Source: Persicimonas caeni (GTDB lineage: Bacteria > Myxococcota_A > Bradymonadia > Bradymonadales > Bradymonadaceae). From it: a DNA stretch of 64,000 nucleotides. The DNA is taken from assembly GCF_006517175.1 (NCBI RefSeq), contig NZ_CP041186.1, positions 7,529,074 through 7,593,073 on the forward strand, written 5' to 3'. Shown here one piece after another: positions 48,778 to 57,719 of the stretch (position 1 is the stretch's first letter; each line of letters opens with the position of its first letter). The position numbers and the translations under genes are program-made. The notes beneath the pieces are model-generated. The model had not been told where the DNA came from, did not search any database, and saw only the letters and a program-made list of their open reading frames with translations.

Positions 48778-49563
48778 ATGGCAATCAAGATTCGCAAGCG
48801 CACCGACGGCGAGGAGCCCGAAGCAGAAGCTCCCGAGGGACAGGCCGGCGCACCTGCTGCGTCCGACCCGGTTCTCGAGGCGACGATGCGTGGTGCCTCG
48901 TGGGTAGAGCAAAATCGCAACCTCGTCATCGGCGGGGTTATCGCGGCGGTGGTCGCGATCATCGGCGTCTGGGTGGGCACGGCCTATATCGAAGGCCAAG
49001 AGGTCAAAGCCTCCTCGACGTTGAGCCCGGCGCTGTGGGATTACGCGGCTCCGGTCGAAGGCTCCGAAGAGCTCGACCTGATCAAGCAGGCCGAAGAGGT
49101 CGATCCTCCCGCGGAGGTCTTCGCCTCGGAGACGGAGCGTTGGCAGGCCATCTACGACAAAGCCGACAAATCGCTGTCGGCCAAGGGCTCGGGCGCGCTG
49201 GCGCAGACCGCGCGACTGACCAAGGCCGCCGCGGCCAACCGACTCGGCAAGCCCGACGAGGCCGTCGAGCTCTACAAGGCCTACCTCGGCGGTGAGACCG
49301 ACGAAGCGATGCTTCCGGTGGTCTACCTCGGACTGGCGACGGCGCACAGCGCCAAAGGTAATGTCGACGAAGCGGCCGCCAACTTCGACAAGCTCGTCGA
49401 AGTCGACGCCAGCTACGAGGGCCTGGCCATGTATCAGAAGGCTCAGGTGCTCGAGGCCGCCGGCAAGACCGACAAGGCTAAAGAGCTGTACCACGAGATC
49501 CTCGAGTCGGACCCCGAGACGCCGTACCGCGACGAAATCGAACGACGATTGGCACTTCTTTGA
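48778..49563 (+). CDS. YfgM-like membrane-anchored TPR protein
   Basis: Inner-membrane protein with a periplasmic TPR domain, 261 residues. The ATG at 48778 has a GGAG site (ACGGAGAACATAT) upstream. The N-terminal part is cytoplasmic and acidic, a helix lies at 49-70, and TPR-like helices fill the rest (AAANRLGKPDEAVELYKAYL near 161-180). The order YfgM-like then BamB-like is the same as in E. coli, where YfgM is linked to periplasmic protein folding. The match is by layout; the sequence is divergent. Confidence 0.75.
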   Translation: MAIKIRKRTDGEEPEAEAPEGQAGAPAASDPVLEATMRGASWVEQNRNLVIGGVIAAVVAIIGVWVGTAYIEGQEVKASSTLSPALWDYAAPVEGSEELDLIKQAEEVDPPAEVFASETERWQAIYDKADKSLSAKGSGALAQTARLTKAAAANRLGKPDEAVELYKAYLGGETDEAMLPVVYLGLATAHSAKGNVDEAAANFDKLVEVDASYEGLAMYQKAQVLEAAGKTDKAKELYHEILESDPETPYRDEIERRLALL

Positions 49564-49578
49564 TTGTTTGGCTCTGCA

Positions 49579-50754
49579 ATGACAGACCACTTTCGCTCTC
49601 GTGTGCGCACGGCTCTCTTGATCGGCCTGGGCGCCGTACTCTCTGCCGGCACTCTGGCCGGCTGTGCGGCGTCTCAGGATATCGAAAAGGAGGCGCCGTA
49701 CGACCGCGAGCCATTCGCCACGCGCCCGCACCTCAAGATTAGCTGGCGACAGCTGGTCAACCCTCCCGGCGCCTGGGAGTACCGCCCGCGCGAGTATTCC
49801 ACGCCTCATTACCGCAAGAGCACCGACGAAATCTTCGTGGGGACCGACGACGGCATGCTGTTGAAGGTTCGCGGCGGCGACGGTGAGATTTTGTGGAGTG
49901 TGAAGCTCGACGGCCCCATCCACGCCGAACCCTCCTTTGGAGACGGTCGCGTGTACGTAGGGACGCTCACCGGCGGCTTTTACGCGGTCGACGAAGCGAC
50001 GGGCGAAACCCTGTGGTCGACGGAGATCGACGGCTCCATCGAGTCGCGCGCCTCCTACGCGCAGGGTCGAGTCTTCTATACCACCAGCAATGACGACCTG
50101 ATCGCGGCCGACGCCGCCACCGGAAAGCGCCTGTGGAGTTATCGGCGCCCGGCGCCCGAGTACTTCACCATCAAAGAGACGGCCAAGCCGGTCGTCGAAG
50201 AGGGGAGCGTCTTTTGCGGCTTCGCCGACGGGGTGATGGTCTCCCTGCAGATCGACACCGGCGAGGTGCTCTGGCAGAGCGATTTGAGTGGGGGCAAAAC
50301 CGAGTTCATCGACGCCGACGAAGACCCCGTGGTCGCCGGGTCGCGGCTCTTCGCCGCCTCCTACGACGGCGGGCTGTACGCGCTCGACAAGACCAGCGGC
50401 GAGCAGATCTGGCAGGTGCCCCTGTCTGGCATTGCCGACTTCATTTACGGCGAAGACACGCTGTACGCGGCCACCGCCAACGGGCGTCTGGTCGCCGTGG
50501 GCGCCGAGGACGGCACGACCCGCTGGGCGTTCCGCTTCACGGACAACTCACCGGTGGCGCTGACCGCCACCGAACTCTATCTCTTCGTCTCCACGGCCAG
50601 CGGGCCGATGTACGTCCTCGATCGTGCGACGGGTTACCCGCTGATGAAGTGGGACCCCTCCACCGGCTTCAACACCCGCGTCGTGTTCGGCTCGACTGCA
50701 GGCTTCGCCTTCTCGAATCGGGGCTACCTGTACGGCTTCGACGTCGCGTACTGA
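49579..50754 (+). CDS. Outer-membrane assembly lipoprotein BamB-like beta-propeller
   Basis: Predicted lipoprotein of 391 residues (E. coli BamB 392). The signal peptide ends in LAGC with C29. The mature protein is a WD/PQQ-type beta-propeller with repeats such as GTDDGMLLKVRGGDGEILW, VGTLTGGFYAVDEATGETLW and FAASYDGGLYALDKTSGEQIW. It would sit on the periplasmic side of the BAM complex. It follows the YfgM-like gene at 15 bp. I call it BamB-like because PQQ-propeller families overlap in sequence, but position and length fit BamB. Confidence 0.85.
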   Translation: MTDHFRSRVRTALLIGLGAVLSAGTLAGCAASQDIEKEAPYDREPFATRPHLKISWRQLVNPPGAWEYRPREYSTPHYRKSTDEIFVGTDDGMLLKVRGGDGEILWSVKLDGPIHAEPSFGDGRVYVGTLTGGFYAVDEATGETLWSTEIDGSIESRASYAQGRVFYTTSNDDLIAADAATGKRLWSYRRPAPEYFTIKETAKPVVEEGSVFCGFADGVMVSLQIDTGEVLWQSDLSGGKTEFIDADEDPVVAGSRLFAASYDGGLYALDKTSGEQIWQVPLSGIADFIYGEDTLYAATANGRLVAVGAEDGTTRWAFRFTDNSPVALTATELYLFVSTASGPMYVLDRATGYPLMKWDPSTGFNTRVVFGSTAGFAFSNRGYLYGFDVAY

Positions 50755-50762
50755 TTCAAACA

Positions 50763-50789
50763 CTTGGCGCCCCGTTCGAGGGCGCCAAG
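50763..50789. terminator. Bidirectional hairpin between bamB-like and trmB genes
   Basis: A perfect 10-bp stem CTTGGCGCCC/GGGCGCCAAG with a seven-base loop lies between convergent genes. The TTC-rich tail has no long T-run. Confidence 0.6.
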
Positions 50790-50797
50790 CCCGTCTG

Positions 50798-51415
50798 TCA
50801 GATTCTTTCGTAATACAACGTGTGGATGGGGATGCCCGCCTGGATGACGTGGCGCTCGCGAGTGCTGCGAGGGAAGGGCTCGAGCGGGTAATCGAAGACG
50901 TCGACGGGGCGGAAAGCCTCGTGAGCGTCGAGCGTGTCGCGCATATCGTCGGCGAATGGGCCGACGTCGGTGCGAATCCACAGCTTGCCGCCTTCGATCA
51001 TCTTCGGGGCGAGCAAGTCGAGGAATTCGGGCTGGATCACGCGACGCTTGCGGTGGCGAGTCTTCCACCACGGGTCGGGAAAGAGCAGAAAGAGTTCGCG
51101 CACCTGGCCTTCGTCGATGACGATGGGCAAGACGTGGTTGGCGTCGGCCTGCATGACGCGCGCGTTTGCGATCTCGTTTCGCTCGAGCCGGCCTTTGGCG
51201 GCGTCGGCCAGGCTCTTGGTCCACTCGATGCCCAGAAAGAATCGATCCGGAAAGCGCTCGGCGAGCCCTTTGATGAAGCGGCCGCGGTTGCTGCCGATTT
51301 CAATGCTCACCTGGTCGGGGAGTTCGATGTCGCGGGCGAATTCACGCACGCGCTCGAGCTCGTCGGCCTGGTACTCCTCGGTATATTTGTCGAAACGGTA
51401 GTCGAGATTAGGCAC
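50798..51415 (-). CDS. trmB: tRNA (guanine-N7-)-methyltransferase
   Basis: SAM-dependent methyltransferase of the TrmB family that makes m7G46 in tRNA, 205 residues. SAM motif I is EIGSNRGRFIKGLA near 40-53. The family signature FPDPWWKTRHRKRRV is at about 111-125. The GTG start at 51415 follows no obvious strong site. It converges with the bamB-like gene and is preceded by an MBL hydrolase gene on the same strand, 62 bp away. Confidence 0.95.
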   Translation of the reverse strand: MPNLDYRFDKYTEEYQADELERVREFARDIELPDQVSIEIGSNRGRFIKGLAERFPDRFFLGIEWTKSLADAAKGRLERNEIANARVMQADANHVLPIVIDEGQVRELFLLFPDPWWKTRHRKRRVIQPEFLDLLAPKMIEGGKLWIRTDVGPFADDMRDTLDAHEAFRPVDVFDYPLEPFPRSTRERHVIQAGIPIHTLYYERI

Positions 51416-51477
51416 GGTATGTCGCGCTTGTATGAGGTGAAGTTGGGGGAGGGCGAAGCTCAGCTCGAGGGCGCCGC

Positions 51478-52434
51478 TCAGAGAGTGATTTCCATCTCGT
51501 CGCGAGCCACCAATGTGTTCTCGAACAAATCCTTGCCACGCGCTTCGAGTTCGTCGAGCGTGTTGTCGTTGTTGCCCGGGTCGTGGTGGAACAAGAAGAG
51601 CTGCCCCACGTCGGCCGCCTTGGCGAGGCTGGCGGCGATTTCGACGGTCGAGTGGCCGTAGCCCTGCGTGGGCACCGGCATCGAGACGTAGCGCTCCTCG
51701 GTGTACATCGCGTCGTGGATGAGCACGTCGGCGCCGCGGGCGAACTCGATGAGGCGGCGGTCGCCTTTGACGAAGCCCTCGGTGTCGGTGGCGTAGACCA
51801 GCGTCTTGTCGCCGGCGCTAATCTTGTAGATATTCACCCCGGACTTGGGGTGGTTGTAGCCGCGCATGCACTCGAGAGTCAGTTCGATCTGACTCGGATC
51901 GGGGGCCTGACCGGCCGTCCGCGGGTGTCGCGGCCGACACTGAATAGGCGCGTCTTGGCCTTCGACGAAATAGATGACGTCGGCCTCGCCGATGTCGGCG
52001 AAGCGAAAGTCGGCCTGCATCTCGTAGCGCGGCACCGGAAAGAACGGCGGCGACATGAACGCGTCGATGGTCTCTTCGAACGAATCGAAGCGCATGTTCT
52101 GCGGGCCCCAGATAGACACGCTCGCATCGGGCATATACATCGGTGCGAAGTAGGGCAGTCCGATGAGGTGATCGAGGTGCGCGTGCGTGATGAAGACATA
52201 GGTCTCCAACGGCTGCTGCGTCTCGATGTAGCGTTTGATCAGGTCGTTGCTGTGGCTGACCAGCCCGCTTCCGGCGTCGAGGATGATCTCGCGCGACCCG
52301 GCGCGAACCGTCAGACAGGAGGTTTGGCCGCCGTAGCGGACGTGATCGGTGCCTGAGACCGGAATGCTTCCGCGGCACCCGTAGAATTTAACAGAGAAAT
52401 CGGAAGGCATTTGACTTGGAACTGCAGCGGCCAT
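51478..52434 (-). CDS. Metallo-beta-lactamase-fold hydrolase
   Basis: Zinc or iron hydrolase of 318 residues (MBL fold). It opens with FYGCRGSIPVSG (17-28), a motif of MBL-fold proteins related to class III cyclic-nucleotide phosphodiesterases and similar enzymes. Metal ligands: H84, H86, D88 and H89 (THAHLDH) plus later histidines. The start may be the ATG at 52434 or that at 52410; neither has a good ribosome site. A TTGACG/TATATT promoter is upstream. The substrate is unknown. Confidence 0.85.
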   Translation of the reverse strand: MAAAVPSQMPSDFSVKFYGCRGSIPVSGTDHVRYGGQTSCLTVRAGSREIILDAGSGLVSHSNDLIKRYIETQQPLETYVFITHAHLDHLIGLPYFAPMYMPDASVSIWGPQNMRFDSFEETIDAFMSPPFFPVPRYEMQADFRFADIGEADVIYFVEGQDAPIQCRPRHPRTAGQAPDPSQIELTLECMRGYNHPKSGVNIYKISAGDKTLVYATDTEGFVKGDRRLIEFARGADVLIHDAMYTEERYVSMPVPTQGYGHSTVEIAASLAKAADVGQLFLFHHDPGNNDNTLDELEARGKDLFENTLVARDEMEITL

Positions 52435-52523
52435 TCAATGACAGATTCGACTCCGTGCGGTGTGGAGTCGTGCGGCGTCGGCCGCCAAGAGGACTCCCCG
52501 CAGGCAATCTGTATGTTCGGGGG

Positions 52524-52553
52524 AATATAGCAAGTCGAATTTTACATCGTCAA
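52524..52553 (-). promoter_or_regulatory. Promoter of the MBL hydrolase gene
   Basis: On the minus strand TTGACG (52553-52548) is separated by 18 bases from TATATT (52529-52524): 5/6 and 5/6 matches. The leader to the ATG at 52434 is about 83 bases. Confidence 0.55.
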
Positions 52554-52594
52554 GAAATGGTCTCGCTTTCTCCCCTCACAATTCGCACTTGTCG

Positions 52595-53431
52595 ATGAAT
52601 TGGCTCACCACACAACTTCCCGCCCAGAGCGTCTGGATGGGGGCGGGGCTTCTGGTCGCTGCCGCGATTGCCGTGGGGGCAGGGCGCATGCGGCGGGTTC
52701 CTGCCAGTGAGATCCTCGCGCTGTTCGGGCTGTGCGTGGTCGTAGGCGCGGCGTCGAGCCGAGTATTTTGGGTGCTCGCGGCACCGAGTGTCGACATCGG
52801 AGTCGCTGTCGCGCATCTAGGAGAGCTGCTGGACCCTCGAAATGGCGGGTACAGCTCGTTCGGGGCCTTCGGCGGTGCCGCGGCTGTGGTAGCCCTCTGG
52901 TGTTACCTGCAGCGCCACGAAGCATGGGCGTTGCGCGCGATCGACGCGCTGGTGCTCGGCGGGCTCAGCGGGCTCGCGCTCGCGAGGGTAGGCTGTTTGG
53001 CCAACGGCTGTGATTTTGGGCGCCCGGCTCAGCTTCCGTGGTCCATTCAATACCCCGCCGGCTCCGAAGCGTTCGCGCTGCACGTCGAGTCTGGACGGAT
53101 TTTGGCCGATGCGTCGTGGTCAGCCCCGGTTCACCCGTTCCCGCTGTATATGGCGGCGGGCACTCTGCTCATTGTGGCGATAGGGCTCGGCGTCTTGTCG
53201 CGCGGCCAGTCGTCGCCGGGGCGGGTGGCAGTGTTGGCCGCAGGCGCTTACCTTTTATGGCGATTCGCGATGGAGTGGACTCGGGCCCCGTCCACCGTGG
53301 CCAGTTGGGGGGCGGTGAATATCCACCACCTCCTGGCCGTCATCGGTCTTGGCGTGATATTCACAGTCGCCCGCAAGCTTGATGCTTGCAGGTCGACGTC
53401 TGCTGCGCCACAATCGGGGCGCGAAAAATAG
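52595..53431 (+). CDS. Prolipoprotein diacylglyceryl transferase (Lgt)-family membrane protein
   Basis: Integral membrane protein of 278 residues with about seven hydrophobic segments. It carries the Lgt-like element ARVGCLANGCDFGRPA (about 129-144) with the conserved arginine, and later PVHPFPLYM and RFAMEWTR near the C-terminus. The E. coli HGG motif is replaced by YSSFGAFGG. It could be a divergent Lgt or a related transferase; many genomes carry such a paralog. The ATG at 52595 begins just before the first helix. The next gene (histidine kinase) begins 25 bp later. Confidence 0.75.
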   Translation: MNWLTTQLPAQSVWMGAGLLVAAAIAVGAGRMRRVPASEILALFGLCVVVGAASSRVFWVLAAPSVDIGVAVAHLGELLDPRNGGYSSFGAFGGAAAVVALWCYLQRHEAWALRAIDALVLGGLSGLALARVGCLANGCDFGRPAQLPWSIQYPAGSEAFALHVESGRILADASWSAPVHPFPLYMAAGTLLIVAIGLGVLSRGQSSPGRVAVLAAGAYLLWRFAMEWTRAPSTVASWGAVNIHHLLAVIGLGVIFTVARKLDACRSTSAAPQSGREK

Positions 53432-53456
53432 GCGGATTCTTGGGCGGCAAAGGTAT

Positions 53457-55388
53457 ATGAGTCGGGTACTATTCATTCGAGACGGCGCGCTCGCCGACGA
53501 CCTGGAGCATCTCTGCGACCAGACAGGGAAGCTGCAGTTCGTCGGCGTCGACGATCTCGAGTCGGCCTGCTCGCAACTCGTCGCCTCGCGCTTCGACTCA
53601 CTGCTGATGCCCTACGGCGACCAAGTCGCGTGTGGACACCCCGAGCTGGAGCGTATCGTGGGCGACCACCCCGACGTCTCGGTCATCTGTGTGGTCTGCG
53701 ATGGCGACCATGGTGCCGCAGCACGGGTTGTGCAACATGCCTCGGCCGACGTTTTGCTCGAATCACAACTCGCGTCCGAGCACGGGGCCTCCATGCTGGA
53801 GGCGCTCGTGGAGCGTCTGGCCACGCAGTCACGCGAAGTAAGCCTGCAACACGAATTGGAGCGGCGAAACTCGGAGTTGCTCGGGCTCAACGCGCTCGCG
53901 AGTGCCGTGTCCAGTTCGCTGAGCCGCGATGTCATCGTGCGCCGTGCGTTGTGGGTCTTCGGCGGTTTGTGCCGAAAGGGCGCGGTCGCGCTGGTCCAAA
54001 TCGATCCTCCTCCGCCACTTGCAGAGCGCGTGGGCGAAGCGACCGAACGACTCCGGGACGAACCGACCGACATTTCCCTCAAATGCCTCAGCGAGTTTGC
54101 CGTCGACGGTGAGCCCGTGTGTGCGGCCTTCGAGCCACCGGAGCGTTGGCTCGAGATCATTCAGGACGACGCCATCGTCGTGTTCGACGATGGGCTCGAC
54201 CCCGGCAAGTTGCCGGGAATCGAGCCGTTGGTCGACCGATTGGGCGACGGCGTGCTCACCCTCGTTCCCATTTGGGGGCAGGGGCGTGCGCTGGGCATCC
54301 TGATCCTCGCCGATCTCGCCCCCGGCAGCCGCGTCCCCTTTACCCGCGAGGGGTTGCGCGCGATGGCCGCGCAGCTGGGCGGCGCGCTCGAAAACGCCCG
54401 CCTCTTCGAGGAGGTGACCAGCGCCTACCGTTCGCTCCAGAGCACTCAGGATCAGCTCGTCCACGCCGAGAAATTCGCCGCCATGGGCGTGCTCGCCGCC
54501 GAGATTGCCCACGAAATCAACAACCCGGCGAGCTTCGTCATCAGCAACTTGAGCGTGATGGACGATTACGTCGAGACGATCGGCGAGTTCCTCGAAGACT
54601 TCAGGGCCGTGCTCGAGCGCGAGGCGCCCGCGCTGGTCGACGCGTGGGAGGAGCTGGCCGAGCGTCACGAGATCGCCTTTTTGCGCGAGGACCTCGACAC
54701 GCTGTTGTCGCGCAGCCTGGGCGGCATGCAGCGCATTCATCAAATCGTCCAGGACCTGCGCTTCTTCTCTCACGATACTGCCAACGAGCCTGGCTGGATC
54801 GACATCGAGAGTCTGCTCGAGTCGACGATCAACTTGGTCAAGCACGAGGCGAAGTATCGAGCGCGAGTCGAACTCGACTTTTCGGGCGTGCCCCAGATTT
54901 TTTCGGACGCCAACCGATTGAGCCAGGTCTTTTTGAACCTGTTGGTCAACGCCGCCCACGCCATCCAAAGTGGCGCGCCCGACGAAAACGAGATTGTGGT
55001 CGAGACACAGCGCGACCACGACAGCGTGACGGTGACGGTGCACGACACCGGCGAGGGCATCCCCGAAGAGATTCTGCCGCATATCTTCGACCCCTTCTTC
55101 ACCACCAAGGAGCCGGGAGAGGGGACGGGGCTCGGCCTGTCGATTTCGCGCGACATCGTGCGCAGCTTGGGCGGTCAAATCTGGGTGACCAGCACGCTCG
55201 GCCAAGGGACCACCTTCAGGGTGACCTTGCCGATCCGGGCGCCGAAATTCGAAGAGGATGACGAGCTTCGCGACAGCGGAAGCTTTACTGTTCCGGTCAA
55301 CCCCAACGACACCGCCGAGTACGCTGCAGATGCCGACACGACCCTCGAAGCCGACACCGAAGGGGAGCAGATTGGCAAAGAGCGGTGA
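53457..55388 (+). CDS. Sensor histidine kinase with degenerate receiver and GAF domains
   Basis: Cytoplasmic histidine kinase of 643 residues. The ATG at 53457 is used because the upstream extension is arginine-rich and AAAGGTAT precedes the start. Domains in order: an N-terminal receiver-like domain (1-120) that seems to lack the usual acidic pocket, a short helix, a GAF-like domain (about 150-315), a coiled linker, and HisKA with phospho-acceptor H352 (AAEIAHEINNPASF). The HATPase_c domain has a G1 box DTGEGIPEE and G2 GEGTGLGLSI near 555-565. The acidic tail is long. No response regulator lies beside it, so its partner is elsewhere. Confidence 0.9.
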   Translation: MSRVLFIRDGALADDLEHLCDQTGKLQFVGVDDLESACSQLVASRFDSLLMPYGDQVACGHPELERIVGDHPDVSVICVVCDGDHGAAARVVQHASADVLLESQLASEHGASMLEALVERLATQSREVSLQHELERRNSELLGLNALASAVSSSLSRDVIVRRALWVFGGLCRKGAVALVQIDPPPPLAERVGEATERLRDEPTDISLKCLSEFAVDGEPVCAAFEPPERWLEIIQDDAIVVFDDGLDPGKLPGIEPLVDRLGDGVLTLVPIWGQGRALGILILADLAPGSRVPFTREGLRAMAAQLGGALENARLFEEVTSAYRSLQSTQDQLVHAEKFAAMGVLAAEIAHEINNPASFVISNLSVMDDYVETIGEFLEDFRAVLEREAPALVDAWEELAERHEIAFLREDLDTLLSRSLGGMQRIHQIVQDLRFFSHDTANEPGWIDIESLLESTINLVKHEAKYRARVELDFSGVPQIFSDANRLSQVFLNLLVNAAHAIQSGAPDENEIVVETQRDHDSVTVTVHDTGEGIPEEILPHIFDPFFTTKEPGEGTGLGLSISRDIVRSLGGQIWVTSTLGQGTTFRVTLPIRAPKFEEDDELRDSGSFTVPVNPNDTAEYAADADTTLEADTEGEQIGKER

Positions 55389-56181
55389 ACTCTTCGACGG
55401 GGTCAAGCCAGAGTGGGACTCGGCACACGACCAGTTCTATCTGGGAACGGCCGGCTGGTCCTACGATGATTGGGACGGCGTCTTCTATCCGGCGGGGACC
55501 TCCTCGAAGGGTCGTCTACCGTACTACGCCTCGCAGTTTCGCAGCGTCGAAATCGACTCGACGTTCTACGCCATCCCGAGCCGAACCACCGTGCAGTCGT
55601 GGCACCAACGCACACCGCCCGGGTTCGTCTTCGCCGCCAAATTCCCCCGCCAAATCACCCACGAGGCCCGATTGGTGGGCTGCGGGACCGAAGCGGCGAC
55701 CTATATCGAGGTGATGACCGAGCTTGGAGACCGGCTCGGCCCGCTTCTTATCCAGTTGCCGCCCAGCTTTACCGTCGACAACTTCGACGACTTGGCTAGG
55801 TTCCTGGAGGGGTTACCCGACGGGTTCATGTACGCCGTCGAGGTGCGTCACCCCTCCTGGCTCGTCGACGAGTACGCCGACCTACTGAAGCGTTGGCGGG
55901 TCGCCATGACGCTGACCTGTGGAGGCCACCTCGGTCGTTTTTGGCGCGTCACCTCCCGGATTGCCTACATGCGCTGGCTGGGGCCTCACGACCCGTTCGA
56001 GCGCTACGACAGGCTCCAAGAACCGCGGGACGAGGCGCTCGACTGGTGGGCGCCGCGCATGGCGCACTTCCTGGGCCGCGGCGGCACCCTTTTTGGCTAC
56101 GCCGCCAACGACTACGAAGGCTTTGCACCCCAGACGGCTCGTCGCGTCTCGCGCCGCGTGGCTGACTGCCTCACGAGTTGA
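55372..56181 (+). CDS. DUF72 family protein
   Basis: Protein of 269 residues in the DUF72 family (YecE-like), a TIM-barrel fold of unknown function. The start is chosen as a TTG at 55372: GGGGAG stands four bases upstream and the gene then overlaps the end of the kinase gene by 17 bp. The longer frame upstream is antisense-like and unnecessary. Characteristic elements are FYLGTAGWSYDDWDGVFYP (about 20-38), VEIDSTFYAIPS near 60-71 and VEVRHPSWL near 150-158. Translational coupling with the kinase is likely. Confidence 0.88.
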   Translation: MAKSGELFDGVKPEWDSAHDQFYLGTAGWSYDDWDGVFYPAGTSSKGRLPYYASQFRSVEIDSTFYAIPSRTTVQSWHQRTPPGFVFAAKFPRQITHEARLVGCGTEAATYIEVMTELGDRLGPLLIQLPPSFTVDNFDDLARFLEGLPDGFMYAVEVRHPSWLVDEYADLLKRWRVAMTLTCGGHLGRFWRVTSRIAYMRWLGPHDPFERYDRLQEPRDEALDWWAPRMAHFLGRGGTLFGYAANDYEGFAPQTARRVSRRVADCLTS

Positions 56182-56286
56182 CACACCACGCGGGTGTAAT
56201 GCATATACACCTGCGCGCCTCCCCCGGGACATGCATGAATGGGCCCCGGGATGACGAGGAGACTTCCATTTCAAGGGAACAAGTCC

Positions 56287-56901
56287 ATGCCGTACGCCAA
56301 TATTGCCGAAGTCAGCACCTGTCTGTCCGACTGCATCGACTATTGTCAGAAGCATCAGGACATCGACTACTGTGAACACCACTTGCCTCATATGCTCGAC
56401 GTCAAAAACGAGATGAAAGAGGCGTGGGCGACGACGGACAAGCATTTCGCGCGATGGAAGCGCGAGGCCGGCGAGGACAAGCTGAGCTGGAAGAACCTGG
56501 CCAAGCTCTTGCGCGAGGTTCAGCGCAAGCTCGAGCGCATCGACGCCATCGGCTATCCCGACCGCCGCGTGATGTATTGGGACGAGGCGATTTTGGAGAA
56601 CGCCGCGCGCGAGATGATGGACTATCTGGCCGAGCATACCGGCAATATCGACTTCGCCGAGGACTACCTGACGCGCATGGAGCAGCTCATCGACACCGCC
56701 CACGGTGAGCACGACCAGTCCGAGGACGCCCTCCGCTCGTATCGACGCTTCTTCCGCCAGCGTCGCGACGCTCTGTCGAACGCCTACCACGTCATCGGCG
56801 AATTCCGTGAGTCGATGCGCCGCAACCTCGGCAAAGACCACCCGGACTATCAATCCATTCGCTGGGCCTGGTCTGTTTCGCCCGACGAGACGGTACTCTA
56901 A
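56287..56901 (+). CDS. Helical protein of unknown function
   Basis: Soluble, mostly alpha-helical protein of 204 residues from the ATG at 56287, preceded by GGGAACAAGTCC. There is no signal peptide or membrane segment. It is rich in Glu, Asp, Arg and Tyr, with several cysteines and histidines in the first 40 residues (CLSDCIDYCQ, CEHHLPH), which could bind metal. No family recognised. The SDR gene follows after 12 bp, so they are probably one transcript. Confidence 0.65.
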   Translation: MPYANIAEVSTCLSDCIDYCQKHQDIDYCEHHLPHMLDVKNEMKEAWATTDKHFARWKREAGEDKLSWKNLAKLLREVQRKLERIDAIGYPDRRVMYWDEAILENAAREMMDYLAEHTGNIDFAEDYLTRMEQLIDTAHGEHDQSEDALRSYRRFFRQRRDALSNAYHVIGEFRESMRRNLGKDHPDYQSIRWAWSVSPDETVL

Positions 56902-56913
56902 CCCACAACCGCC

Positions 56914-57678
56914 ATGAACAACTTGAAAGGACGCGTTGCGTTGGTCACTGGAGGCAGCCGCGGCATCGGCCGTGCTCTCTGCCTCCAGCTCGCCGAGCGC
57001 GGGGTACACGTGTACACCTGCGGCCGCGACGAAGAAGCGCTCCGTGAAACCGAAGAGCAGGCCCCCGGGCCCGGGTCGGTCGTCGGCATGGTCGCCGATG
57101 TGACCGACCTCGAGTCGATGACCGAACTGTTCGCCAAGATCCGCGACGAGCGTGGCCACCTCGACATCCTGGTCAACAACGCCGGGGTTCTCGGGCCGCG
57201 CGCCCGCATCGAGAAGGTCAGCTTGCAGGAGTGGCGACACACGCTCACCGTCAACGCTGACGGTGTCTTCATCGCCTCGAAGCTCGCCATGGGACTGATG
57301 CGCAAGTCTGGCGGCATCATGCTCAACGTCTCGTCGAGCGTCGGCCGCAAAGGGCGGGGCGGTTGGGGGCCATACGCCGTCTCCAAGCACGCTTTGGAGG
57401 GACTGACCGGCACGCTCGCCGACGAACTCGAAGACGATGGCATCTGCGTCGTCTCGGTCAACCCCGGCGGCACGGCCACGCGTATGCGCAAGAAGGCTTA
57501 CCCGGACGAAGACCCCGCGACGCTTCCCACCGCCGACGAGGTCGCCGGAACGTTCATGACGCTCATCGAGCGTCTCGACGTCGCCCAGACGGGCCGCCAG
57601 TACAACTCGCGTGACCTGATGGAGTGTTTCGGAGAAGAGATGGAAGCAGAAGAGCTTCCGTACGTGGGGAAGGCGTAA
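56914..57678 (+). CDS. Short-chain dehydrogenase/reductase
   Basis: NAD(P)-dependent oxidoreductase, 254 residues. The cofactor motif is TGGSRGIGRAL (12-22), NNAG is near 88-91, and the catalytic pair is Y154 and K158 (YAVSK) with a serine near 140. The arginine pair around R38 hints at NADPH use. The substrate cannot be read from the sequence. It converges with the rhodanese-ThiF gene; a perfect 14-bp hairpin lies between them. Confidence 0.92.
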   Translation: MNNLKGRVALVTGGSRGIGRALCLQLAERGVHVYTCGRDEEALRETEEQAPGPGSVVGMVADVTDLESMTELFAKIRDERGHLDILVNNAGVLGPRARIEKVSLQEWRHTLTVNADGVFIASKLAMGLMRKSGGIMLNVSSSVGRKGRGGWGPYAVSKHALEGLTGTLADELEDDGICVVSVNPGGTATRMRKKAYPDEDPATLPTADEVAGTFMTLIERLDVAQTGRQYNSRDLMECFGEEMEAEELPYVGKA

Positions 57679-57680
57679 AG

Positions 57681-57713
57681 TTCGGAGCGAGGGCGTCTTG
57701 CCCTCGCTCCGAA
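57681..57713. terminator. Perfect bidirectional hairpin between SDR and rhodanese-ThiF genes
   Basis: TTCGGAGCGAGGGC pairs exactly with GCCCTCGCTCCGAA over a GTCTT loop, 14 bp. It starts three bases after the SDR stop. The core CGAGGGC/GCCCTCG resembles the unit of the 34.1-kb array. Confidence 0.8.
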
Positions 57714-57719
57714 TATCTC

